From Anaerolineae bacterium (GTDB lineage: Bacteria; Chloroflexota; Anaerolineae; Epilineales; JAHCIE01), in contig JAHCIP010000006.1 of NCBI GenBank assembly GCA_026129165.1, forward strand, positions 1-51,685: 51,685 nucleotides of DNA, in the 5' to 3' direction. Positions 9,166-17,254 of this stretch are shown in pieces. The notes below the pieces were generated by a model that saw only the letters and a list, made by a program, of their open reading frames with translations, made no database searches and was not told the DNA's origin. Both the position numbers and the translations under genes were made by a program. How positions within the stretch are numbered: the first letter of the stretch is position 1; each line of letters opens with the position of its first letter.

Positions 9166-10362
9166 TCACTGGCTCTGGCTGGCGCGGGCTGCCGCCTGGA
9201 AGCGCTCCTTGCGCCAGGCAAGTAGCCTTTTGGTTCGTTCCATCCCTCCTCGCACGGCATAGCCTGGTAGTTGGTCCAGGGAGTCCAGCCCCCAGGTGTT
9301 CTGGAGAAAGCGCGCGAAGCCGAGCAGCTGATCGCGCCGACGGGTGGGGCGCGCGGTACGCAAATAATGCTGATAGTGGAGCCAGAGCCGATAGGCGAGG
9401 CCGATGGAGTCGACGGGGCTGGTCGCCGCCTCGAACATCTTGAGCTCACTTCTTGAGACAGACAGGCTAGCCAGGTGAGTAAGAGCGGATACGGGAATGG
9501 GCGCCTGCCACACGCGAGCGAGGTAGCCTAGCGCCTCACGCAGCGGCACGCTGAGGCGAAGGCGCTCCGCCTGCTGGACCACACGGTTCCAATCCATATC
9601 AGGGACCCGCTGTAAGAGCGTCAGCGCATCGGCTACCCAGCGGAATGGGGGGATGTAGTTCCACTTGAGGCCATGCACACAGATGTACAACAGCTCATCG
9701 GCTGGCGTCAAGGCGCGGGTCGGTACGCCATTGACCGTTATCGAGAGGGCGGCGGCCCAGAAATCCTCATCCGCCTCGGGCCAGCAGCAATCAACCAGCA
9801 CGTGCCAATGCAGGTCCACTTCCCAGCCCTGGCTGTCCACAAACCCAAAGGCATGGGTGACACGCAGGTAGCCCTCCTTAAATACCTCTCGCAGCCGCCG
9901 ACTGGAGGAGAAGCCTCGATCGTGGAGCACCTGTAGCGCCGCGGGGGCCTGGGCGGTCGGCACAAGAATATCGAAGTCGCCCATGGACCGCAGCCCGTAA
10001 TCCTGGTAGTAGAGTAATGTCAGGCTAGCTCCCTTGAGAATGAGAGTAGGGATGCCGGCCGACTCGAAGGCGCGGAGCAGGTCGGCGGCTCGATGCATAT
10101 GCATCTGGTTCTCATACCAGGTGCGATAGTAGACGCCCTTGAGCAACCCGTCATGTGAGTCGCGTACACCTGCCAGCCGAAGGCTGCGATAGACCATTGG
10201 CAGCAGTCGGTAGGACGCCTGATCTAGCTCGTCAAGTCTGGCTGTCTCCTTCCATCTGGCCCACGCTGCTAGGGCTTTGTCATCCCGCTCGAAGGCAGCG
10301 CGTAGCAGCCACTCTTGCTCAGGTGTCGGCCAACAGCCACCTGGCGCATCCGAACTCAGCAT
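9166..10362 (-). CDS. NTP_transf_5-family putative nucleotidyltransferase
   Basis: 398 residues, soluble. The signature of the uncharacterised nucleotidyltransferase family (Pfam NTP_transf_5) is clear: LILKGASLTLLYY, RSMGDFDILVP with the paired acidic residues of the active site, then VDLHWHVL and a helical C-terminal half containing HGLKWNYIPPFRWVADAL. Such proteins are often found in exopolysaccharide and peptide-modification clusters, but no reaction is established. It is first in a minus-strand operon with the sugar transferase and the O-antigen-ligase-like gene. It is divergent from the ABC exporter at 10494. Confidence 0.8.
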   Translation of the reverse strand: MLSSDAPGGCWPTPEQEWLLRAAFERDDKALAAWARWKETARLDELDQASYRLLPMVYRSLRLAGVRDSHDGLLKGVYYRTWYENQMHMHRAADLLRAFESAGIPTLILKGASLTLLYYQDYGLRSMGDFDILVPTAQAPAALQVLHDRGFSSSRRLREVFKEGYLRVTHAFGFVDSQGWEVDLHWHVLVDCCWPEADEDFWAAALSITVNGVPTRALTPADELLYICVHGLKWNYIPPFRWVADALTLLQRVPDMDWNRVVQQAERLRLSVPLREALGYLARVWQAPIPVSALTHLASLSVSRSELKMFEAATSPVDSIGLAYRLWLHYQHYLRTARPTRRRDQLLGFARFLQNTWGLDSLDQLPGYAVRGGMERTKRLLAWRKERFQAAARASQSQ

Positions 10363-10405
10363 ATGTCGTCTATGTCTACCCGTCTTTGTGATTTGTGTAG
10401 GTCAC

Positions 10406-10419
10406 TTATCATATGATAA
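10406..10419. promoter_or_regulatory. 14-bp palindrome in a divergent promoter region
   Basis: TTATCATATGATAA, a perfect palindrome, lies between the divergent NTP_transf_5 and ABC exporter genes. It is AT-rich in a GC-rich background and contains a TATGAT-like -10 element. It is a candidate operator or -10 region; no regulator gene is adjacent. Confidence 0.4.
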
Positions 10420-10493
10420 ACTTCGGGTCTGGGCAAGTTGTACGCCAGCGCCAGTCGCAGCGTGTCAGTCAGCCGTTCGCTTGAGAAGGGTTC

Positions 10494-12398
10494 ATGCGCC
10501 TATCGCTCCATATTCCGTGGCTATCGCGTATTCTCGGCAGGGAAGGTCACGGCCGCTTGTCGTTTAACACTGCGGTCTACAGGTCGCTCTGGGGTCTCAT
10601 TCGGCCCTACCCACGCGCCTTAGTGACCCTGAGCCTGTCAGGCCTGACGCTGGCGGGTCTCGAAACCACCGGCCTCAGTCTCATCTTCCTGATTATGGGG
10701 GTAGCGGGTACTGGCGGGGCTGGGGGCGCATTGGGGCGATGGCTGCCCTTCCACATGCTCCTTAGCCCATCGGCGTCACTCGATGCGCGGCTGCGGACGG
10801 CCGCGCTATTGCTCGTCATCTTTATGCTCAGCCGGGGCGTGTTGATGTACCTCCAACATACGGTCACCCAAAACTTGCGGCTGGACGTAGAGTTCAGCCT
10901 GGAGGAGAGGGCGCATCGTCAATTCCATGCTATTCGGTTGGATTATCTGCTGCGCCGCCCCGTGGGTGAGCTGATGACTATCCAGACCCAGGCGCCCATG
11001 GTGGCAGCGCAACTGATTCAGAACGTGGCGGGGGCCATCTTCAACCTGTCCATGGCCGTGATCTATGCGGGCATGTGCCTGTGGCTCTCCTGGCAGATGT
11101 CGCTGCTCGCCACCGTGTTACTCTCCTTGAGCAGTTTCGCGCTGCGGCCCCTGCTCCATCGCCGCATGCGCGAGGCCAGCCACGCGGCGAATGTTGCCGT
11201 CAAAGAAATGCGCACGTTGGTGCAGGAGAACCTGGACGGCATGAAGGTGATTCGGTTACTGAACCTGGAAGACTGGGGGCTGGCGCGTTTTAAGGATAGG
11301 CATCTCACTTACTTGGGGCAGATGAAGCGGGCCTATCATCTGGCCGGCCTATCCTTCCCATTCGCCGCCGTCCTCAACGCCCTCGGCCTGGGCGCGTTGT
11401 TGCTCGTCGGCATCGGCTGGCTCTCTGGCTCCGATGAAGCCCGCCTGACCCAACTGGCATTATTCCTCATCATTGCTCTACGCCTGGTGAAACCCCTATC
11501 CGACACCAGCATGCTTCAAAGTCAGATAATACAGGCCGAGCCGATGCTCAAGCTCATCGAGGAATTTCTGCGTACCGACGATAAGCCCTATCTAACGAAT
11601 GGGAGCCAGGTCTTTGAGACGTTGCGGGACGCGGTCACCCTGGAAGATGTCTCGTTCCAGTACGACGCGCACGAGCCAATTATCCTGTCTCATGTAACAT
11701 TACGTATCCCCAAAGGCAAGATGACGGCGGTCGTGGGGCCATCTGGATCGGGCAAGACGACGCTCATTCACTTGATCACACGCCTGTACGACTGTACCGC
11801 CGGGCGGGTCGCGGTAGACGGGATGGACCTGCGCACACTCGATTTGGCGAGTTGGCGGCGGCGCGTCGCCGTCGTCAGCCAGGACGCTTTCCTGTTTCGC
11901 GTCAGCGCCCGCGAGAATCTGCGCCTCGGCCGGCTGGAGGCGAGCGAGGATGACCTCGTCATGGCGGCACGACAGGCCCAGGCCGATGGCTTTCTGCGCG
12001 CCCTGCCTCAGCAATACGACACCAATGTCTATGACCGAGGTGTGCGGCTATCGGGCGGCCAGCAGCAACGCCTGGCGCTGGCCCGCGCCTTCGTCACCGA
12101 CGCCGACCTCCTCATTCTCGATGAGGCGACAAGCGACCTGGATACCCAGACTGAACGGGCGATCCAGCAGGCTCTGGCCGAACAGCGCCAGGCATCGCAG
12201 CGCGGCCTATTAGTCATCGCCCACCGACTCTCGACTATCCGTGACGCGGACTGGATCTATATCTTGGATCAGGGGCAGGTGGTACAACAGGGAACCCACG
12301 AGACGCTGATGCAAGAGGACGGCTTATATCGGCGGCTGGTACAGGTCCAGAGCGTTGACGTGGCGGCGGCAAAACTTCCAGCCTCTGGGATAAAATAA
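10494..12398 (+). CDS. ABC exporter, fused permease and ATPase
   Basis: 634 residues. AAGGG just upstream supports the ATG at 10494. Residues 1-350 or so carry six membrane segments of the ABC type-1 exporter fold. The ATPase domain has Walker A GPSGSGKTT, a Q-loop VVSQDAF, signature LSGGQQQR, Walker B LLILDEATSDLD and the switch His in IAHRLS. It would work as a homodimer exporting lipids, oligosaccharides or peptides. It starts the plus-strand block that leads into the NRPS locus and is divergent from the exopolysaccharide genes, so it could export either product. Substrate cannot be read from sequence. Confidence 0.93.
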   Translation: MRLSLHIPWLSRILGREGHGRLSFNTAVYRSLWGLIRPYPRALVTLSLSGLTLAGLETTGLSLIFLIMGVAGTGGAGGALGRWLPFHMLLSPSASLDARLRTAALLLVIFMLSRGVLMYLQHTVTQNLRLDVEFSLEERAHRQFHAIRLDYLLRRPVGELMTIQTQAPMVAAQLIQNVAGAIFNLSMAVIYAGMCLWLSWQMSLLATVLLSLSSFALRPLLHRRMREASHAANVAVKEMRTLVQENLDGMKVIRLLNLEDWGLARFKDRHLTYLGQMKRAYHLAGLSFPFAAVLNALGLGALLLVGIGWLSGSDEARLTQLALFLIIALRLVKPLSDTSMLQSQIIQAEPMLKLIEEFLRTDDKPYLTNGSQVFETLRDAVTLEDVSFQYDAHEPIILSHVTLRIPKGKMTAVVGPSGSGKTTLIHLITRLYDCTAGRVAVDGMDLRTLDLASWRRRVAVVSQDAFLFRVSARENLRLGRLEASEDDLVMAARQAQADGFLRALPQQYDTNVYDRGVRLSGGQQQRLALARAFVTDADLLILDEATSDLDTQTERAIQQALAEQRQASQRGLLVIAHRLSTIRDADWIYILDQGQVVQQGTHETLMQEDGLYRRLVQVQSVDVAAAKLPASGIK

Positions 12399-12503
12399 GG
12401 CGGCCTACCCGTCACTTTCGTGCCTGTATCCCGTTATACTGGGGGGGTAAATTATGTCCCCCATGTTTCTCCAGGCATCCTGTAGAGATTGGGCGGCAAG
12501 ACG

Positions 12504-13289
12504 ATGGCCTCGCTTGAACTGCGCCAGGTGGCAGTCGAATACACGATGAAGCGCACCCGCCAGCCGCTCCTGGCGCTGCGCAACATCAGCCTGTCAGTGG
12601 CCCACGGCCAATTTGTGGCGCTTGTGGGTCCAAGCGGCTGCGGCAAGTCCACCCTGCTGAACGTTGTCGCCGGCTTACAGCCAGCCTCGCACGGCGAAGT
12701 CTGGCTGGACGGGACACCGGTCGTCAAGCCGGGCCGCAACCGAGCGCTGGTCTTCCAGTCCCCCTCTCTTCTCCCCTGGCGCACCGTGCTACGCAATGTC
12801 ACCTACGGCCTGGAATTGCAGGGAGCGCCCCCGCGTGAGGCAGCGCAGCGCGCCCGTCGCTACATTGATCTCGTGGCGCTGAACGGGTTCGAGGAGAGTT
12901 ATCCGCATGAGTTATCCGGCGGAATGCAGCAGCGGGCCAACCTGGCGCGCGCCCTGGCGACCGACCCAGAGTTACTCCTACTCGATGAACCGCTCGCCGC
13001 GCTCGACCCTCAGATGCGCGAGGTGATGCAGGCTGAACTACAGCATATCTGGCTGCAAACCGCTAAGACGGCGCTGTTTGTGACGCACCTGATTAGTGAG
13101 GCTGTTTTCCTGGGTGATACAGTGGTCGTCCTATCGGCGCGGCCCGGTACCGTGCGGGCTGTTGTCCCGATTGACCTCCCCCGCCCCCGCACTGGGCAGC
13201 TACGGCGCAGCCCACGCTTCCGCCAGCTTGAGGACACGATTGCCGATCTGCTCCAGACCGAGCTACCCACCCGCCTCTCGTCCATTTAG
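12504..13289 (+). CDS. ABC importer ATPase, SsuB/TauB/NrtD type
   Basis: 261 residues from the ATG at 12504; a TTG start 15 nt upstream is possible. Walker A GPSGCGKST, a Q-loop containing FQSPSLLPWRTV, signature LSGGMQQR and Walker B LLLLDEPLAALD are all present. The LPWRTV segment after the Q-loop is typical of nitrate/taurine/aliphatic-sulfonate importers. It energises uptake with the permease and lipoprotein that follow. First gene of the importer trio; 105 bp separate it from the exporter, enough for its own promoter. Confidence 0.92.
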   Translation: MASLELRQVAVEYTMKRTRQPLLALRNISLSVAHGQFVALVGPSGCGKSTLLNVVAGLQPASHGEVWLDGTPVVKPGRNRALVFQSPSLLPWRTVLRNVTYGLELQGAPPREAAQRARRYIDLVALNGFEESYPHELSGGMQQRANLARALATDPELLLLDEPLAALDPQMREVMQAELQHIWLQTAKTALFVTHLISEAVFLGDTVVVLSARPGTVRAVVPIDLPRPRTGQLRRSPRFRQLEDTIADLLQTELPTRLSSI

Positions 13290-13309
13290 AAAGCTCCAGG
13301 TCAGACGTT

Positions 13310-14167
13310 ATGGACCAAATCATCGAGACCTCCCAGCCAGAGATGGGGGGTCGCGCTACCCCCAAACAAGCGACTTGGGGGACCTTCACTACCTGGCATC
13401 AGTTTGTACAGGCCCACGAGCTGCGCATCATCCCCCTGGTGGGCGTCGTGACGTTACTCATTCTCTGGGAAGCCGCGCCCGCGCTGGGTTGGGTCAAACC
13501 GATTTTCACCAGCTCGCCCAGCCGCATTGTTCAGGCCGCCATCTGGCTGTTCGCCCACGGCCTGTGGAACGATATCGTGGTCAGCCTGAGCGAGTTTGGC
13601 TTGGGCTTCGGGTTGGCGCTCCTCTTCGCCATCCCCGTCGGCATTGTACTGGGCTGGTCGCGCCGGCTGCACGCCCTGTTTGACCCATTCATCACGGCGC
13701 TCAATGCGACACCGCGCGTCGCCCTGCTGCCGCTGATTATCCTGTGGCTCGGTATCGGCCTCGAGTCGAAGGTGGCGATTGTGTTTTTAGGCGCCCTGTT
13801 TCCGCTGCTCATCAACACCATCGTCGGCGTCCAAACACTCGATACCAACCTGGTGCGGTGCGCCCGCGCCTTCGGGGCCAGCGACCGCCAGATTCTTGTC
13901 ACTGTCGCGCTGCCGACCTCCATCCCATTTATCATCGCGGGCATGCGGCTGGGTGTCGGGCGTGGGTTACTCGGCGTGGTGGTCGGGGAACTGGTCGCGG
14001 CCAGCGCCGGGGTAGGGTACATGATGAACCGGGCCGGTTCAACCTTCCAGACCGACAAAGTATTCGTCGGCGTGCTGTTGATTGCCGGCTTTGGCTATAC
14101 GCTGACTGAAATCCTGAAACGCATCGAGGCTCATGTCAGCATGTGGCGGCCTCAGGAGACAGAATGA
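13310..14167 (+). CDS. ABC importer permease, SsuC/TauC type
   Basis: 285 residues with about six membrane segments after a polar N-terminus. The EAA loop typical of binding-protein-dependent permeases is seen as RCARAFGASDRQILVTVALP followed by a hydrophobic segment. The stop overlaps the next start (ATGA at 14164-14167). It forms the membrane channel with the ATPase upstream and the binding lipoprotein downstream; the family imports small oxyanionic or organic solutes such as sulfonates, nitrate or pyrimidine precursors. Confidence 0.92.
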   Translation: MDQIIETSQPEMGGRATPKQATWGTFTTWHQFVQAHELRIIPLVGVVTLLILWEAAPALGWVKPIFTSSPSRIVQAAIWLFAHGLWNDIVVSLSEFGLGFGLALLFAIPVGIVLGWSRRLHALFDPFITALNATPRVALLPLIILWLGIGLESKVAIVFLGALFPLLINTIVGVQTLDTNLVRCARAFGASDRQILVTVALPTSIPFIIAGMRLGVGRGLLGVVVGELVAASAGVGYMMNRAGSTFQTDKVFVGVLLIAGFGYTLTEILKRIEAHVSMWRPQETE

Positions 14168-15201
14168 AACCTTATGCGCCCTGGTTCGTGGGGGGGATGG
14201 CTCTGATGCTTTTCATGGCTGGCTGCGCCTCGCTGCCAGTAGGGGTGGCGCAACCTACGTCCACGCCGACCCCCTTGACACGGGTCAATGCGTGTTTTAC
14301 GGGCGCCACTGGCCCTAACCTGATGATCTGGTACGCGCTCGACAAGGGGTTGTTCAAGAAGTACGGGCTGGACGTCAAGCTGGTGGATACGACAGGCCCA
14401 AAGGCGGTCAGCGCCATGCTCTCAGGTCAAATCGACATCTGTCAGCAGACGGGCAGTTCGATCGTCAGCGCGAAAATGGCGGGCGAAGAACCGGTCATTG
14501 TCGCAGGCATTTATAACGCCTCGCAGTATTCCTTACTGGTAGCCCCTACTATCAAGACCGCCGATGACCTTCGGGGCAAGGTCGTGGCGATCACCGGCGG
14601 GGCAAGCAGCCCCAGCGGCACTTCGATGCGGGCTGCCCTGACTGAGCTTGGGCTGCGTCCAGGTGACGATGTCAAGGTCGTAGAACTGGACCAGCCGCAG
14701 GGAGCGTTAGCCTCCGTTGAACTGGGTCAGGTCGTCGGCACGGTCTTGGAACCGCCTCTAACCGCCAAGGCGCAGGAGCGCGGGCTGCGTGAGATGGTCA
14801 ACCTGGCCGACCGGAACACCCCTTACCCCCGCATGGTGATTTCGACCACTCGTCGGTACGTGAAAGACCATCGTGATGTCGTCACCCGCTTCGTCCAGGC
14901 GATGATAGAGGCTATGGCCGCGACCAAGAAGGACCCGCAGGGGACGAAGGCGATCATGGCGAAATGGCTGCAGATGGACGAGACGCAGGACGCAGCGACA
15001 CTACAAGGGACGTATGACACTCTGGTCCTGAAGAATCTGGCCCAGGTTCCGCGCGTCAGCCCGGCCGCGCTGCAAACTGTGATTGACGAGGCCAAGGCCC
15101 AGAACCCTACGGCCGGCAACGTGCGGCCGGAGGATGTGGTAGACTCATCCATCGTGGATGAGCTTGAGAAAAGCGGTTTCATCGCCAGCCTCTACCGCTG
15201 A
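14164..15201 (+). CDS. substrate-binding lipoprotein of the SsuA/NMT1-like ABC importer
   Basis: 345 residues from the ATG at 14164, which overlaps the permease stop by 4 bp. A lipoprotein signal peptide ends in a lipobox with Cys near residue 21 (MAGC). The mature part has the NMT1/SsuA-like fold signature: MIWYALDKGLFKKYGLDVKLVD, then GQIDICQQTG and a block around DLRGKVVAIT. It is tethered outside the membrane and delivers substrate to the permease. The gene is followed after 70 bp by the first A-PCP gene, so the importer could supply a building block for the NRPS. That link is inference from position. Confidence 0.9.
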   Translation: MKPYAPWFVGGMALMLFMAGCASLPVGVAQPTSTPTPLTRVNACFTGATGPNLMIWYALDKGLFKKYGLDVKLVDTTGPKAVSAMLSGQIDICQQTGSSIVSAKMAGEEPVIVAGIYNASQYSLLVAPTIKTADDLRGKVVAITGGASSPSGTSMRAALTELGLRPGDDVKVVELDQPQGALASVELGQVVGTVLEPPLTAKAQERGLREMVNLADRNTPYPRMVISTTRRYVKDHRDVVTRFVQAMIEAMAATKKDPQGTKAIMAKWLQMDETQDAATLQGTYDTLVLKNLAQVPRVSPAALQTVIDEAKAQNPTAGNVRPEDVVDSSIVDELEKSGFIASLYR

Positions 15202-15226
15202 GGCGACGGATAACCTGCCCCCTGCT

Positions 15227-15246
15227 CCCTCCCTGGCCAGGGAGGG
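15227..15246. repeat. 20-bp perfect palindrome between importer and NRPS genes
   Basis: A 10-bp arm (CCCTCCCTGG) is followed at once by its reverse complement. The 3' arm leads into GGGTGAG. As RNA it would form a GC-rich hairpin between the lipoprotein stop and the first A-PCP start. It lacks a T-tract, so it is more likely an mRNA processing or stability element, or an operator, than a terminator. Confidence 0.5.
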
Positions 15247-15271
15247 TGAGATTTCTCTCAGAAGAGGCCCT

Positions 15272-17224
15272 ATGCCCACCGCAGGCCAAGCCATCGTGGA
15301 TGAAACGCCCACCAGTGACGCGCAAGGCGCGATAGACCGCCTGGCGTTCGATTTGGCCGAGGTAGACCTGGGCATCCCGGCCCGCTTCGAGAAGGCGGCG
15401 GCCTACTACGCCGACCTGACCGCTGTTGATACGACCAACCATCACTGGACGTACGCCCGCCTCAATCAACGCGCTAACCAAGTCGCCCATGCTCTGCTGG
15501 CCCACCCCTTGAGCGCGCCAGCGCCGCTGGCGCTGCTCATGGATCACGACGCCCCGCTGATTGCCGCGACGATGGGCGCCCTCAAAGCGGGCCTGTTCTA
15601 CAGTGTACTCGACCCCGACCAACCGGCGGCCCGCCTGCGCTTCCTGCTAGAAGACCTGGACGCGCCGTGGCTCCTAACCGATGCGGCGCATCTCGCCCAG
15701 GCGGAGAGCATCGCCCCGTCAGGCTGCCGCATCCGTCTCGTAGACCACGCCGACTACCTGCCCGCGCGCTGCGACAATCCTGGCCTGCCCATTAGCCCGA
15801 CTGCGTACATGGCGGTCTTATATACCTCTGGCTCAACGGGTTTGCCCAAGGGCGTCATCCGACAGCAGCGCGCCGCGCTGCACCGCATCTGGCAAGATTA
15901 CCATGACCCCCTGGCGGCCCCCGGTCGGCGCGTGAGTGTATTGGCTCTTCCTGTGGCTGGCGGGAAGGCCACCTCCATCGTCAAGGGGCTTTCGACCGGG
16001 GTGGCCCTGCTGCCGTTTGACGTGAAGCGCCTGGGTGTGGAAGCTCTGGCCCGCTGGCTGACCGCGTCGCGGGTGTCAGATGTATCTTTCGGGCCGGCCC
16101 TGTTGCGCCAACTGCTGGCAGTCATTGCGCCTGACCACATCTTCCCGACCCTGCGCCGGGTGCGACTGGGGGGCGATGTGGTCTTTCGCCGCGACATCGA
16201 GCAGTTACGTCCACATATCCTGCCTGACTGCGAGGTGATTCACGGCTATAGCTCCAGTGAGGGGGGGCGCATCGCGCGGTTCCGCGTCCCCGCCGATCTC
16301 ACTGGTCTGGGCGAAGTCCTTCCCGTCGGCTACCCCGTACCCGACCAGACGGTACTCATCCTCGACGAGCATCGGCAGCCCCTCCCGCCGGGTGAGGTGG
16401 GCGAGATTGCCGTCCACGGCCGCTACATCGCCCCCGGCTACTGGCGTCGCCCCGAACTGACCGATGACCGCTTTATCCCTGACCCTGCCATGCCTGACCA
16501 GGGTCTCTATCTCACCGGCGATCTGGGCCGCTTCCGCCCCGATGGTTTGCTCGAACTGGCCGGCCGCCGCGACTTCCAGGTCAAGATTCGTGGCTACCGT
16601 GTTGGGCTGGGCAGTGTCGAGAGTGCCCTGCTTGCCCAGCCCGGCGTTGCCCAGGCCGTCGTCGTAGCCCGTCCTGACGCAATGGGCGAGGACCAACTCG
16701 TCGCCTATGTGGTACTACAGCAGCGTGACCTGACGGTGAGCGAGTTGCGCCAGACCCTGGCCGCCAGCCTGCCCGACTACGCCGTCCCGTCGGTCTTCAT
16801 GACCCTCGACGCCCTACCACTGACCGCCAACAACAAGGTGGACCGCCGCGCCCTGCCCCTGCCGCCGAGGAGCCGGCCTCATCTAGCGGCGGCCTACGTC
16901 GCGCCGGCCACGGCCGTCGAAATCCAGGTGGCGCGCCTCTGGGCTGACGTACTGGGGCTGGACGAGGTAGGAGTCCGCGACAACTTCCTGGACCTGGGAG
17001 GGCATTCGCTACTGGCCTCGCAGCTTGTAGCCCGCGTCAACCGGGCGTTCGGTCTCCACCTCCCGCTGCGCGCGCTGTTTCAGGCGGCGACAGTGGCCGA
17101 GATGGCGGCGCGGGTCGAGGCGGGGCTGAGCGACGGACATGAGAGGCGGCTGGCCGAGTTGGTGGGGGAGGTCGAGAGCCTCTCCGAGGCCGACGCCGAG
17201 CAGTTGTTCCACGAGGCTCGCTAA
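15272..17224 (+). CDS. stand-alone NRPS adenylation-PCP protein (1 of 3)
   Basis: 650 residues from the ATG at 15272, which gives the same length as the two paralogues. An AMP-forming adenylation domain (about 30-545) shows YTSGSTGLPKG (A3), YLTGDLGRF (A7), a GYRVGLGSVE A8-like stretch and A10 LTANNKVDR with the catalytic Lys. It is followed by a peptidyl carrier domain with DLGGHSLLASQ (Ser near 578). A C-terminal helix of LSEADAEQLF type follows, which may be a docking element. At the A4 position where amino-acid-activating domains have FD, this protein has AG, and A5 reads HGYSSSEGG instead of NxYGPTE. The substrate is therefore probably not an ordinary alpha-amino acid. It loads its own carrier and needs an external condensation domain. 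Confidence 0.9.
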   Translation: MPTAGQAIVDETPTSDAQGAIDRLAFDLAEVDLGIPARFEKAAAYYADLTAVDTTNHHWTYARLNQRANQVAHALLAHPLSAPAPLALLMDHDAPLIAATMGALKAGLFYSVLDPDQPAARLRFLLEDLDAPWLLTDAAHLAQAESIAPSGCRIRLVDHADYLPARCDNPGLPISPTAYMAVLYTSGSTGLPKGVIRQQRAALHRIWQDYHDPLAAPGRRVSVLALPVAGGKATSIVKGLSTGVALLPFDVKRLGVEALARWLTASRVSDVSFGPALLRQLLAVIAPDHIFPTLRRVRLGGDVVFRRDIEQLRPHILPDCEVIHGYSSSEGGRIARFRVPADLTGLGEVLPVGYPVPDQTVLILDEHRQPLPPGEVGEIAVHGRYIAPGYWRRPELTDDRFIPDPAMPDQGLYLTGDLGRFRPDGLLELAGRRDFQVKIRGYRVGLGSVESALLAQPGVAQAVVVARPDAMGEDQLVAYVVLQQRDLTVSELRQTLAASLPDYAVPSVFMTLDALPLTANNKVDRRALPLPPRSRPHLAAAYVAPATAVEIQVARLWADVLGLDEVGVRDNFLDLGGHSLLASQLVARVNRAFGLHLPLRALFQAATVAEMAARVEAGLSDGHERRLAELVGEVESLSEADAEQLFHEAR

Positions 17225-17254
17225 AGGCTGTCGAGCCACGACCAGGAATCCTTT

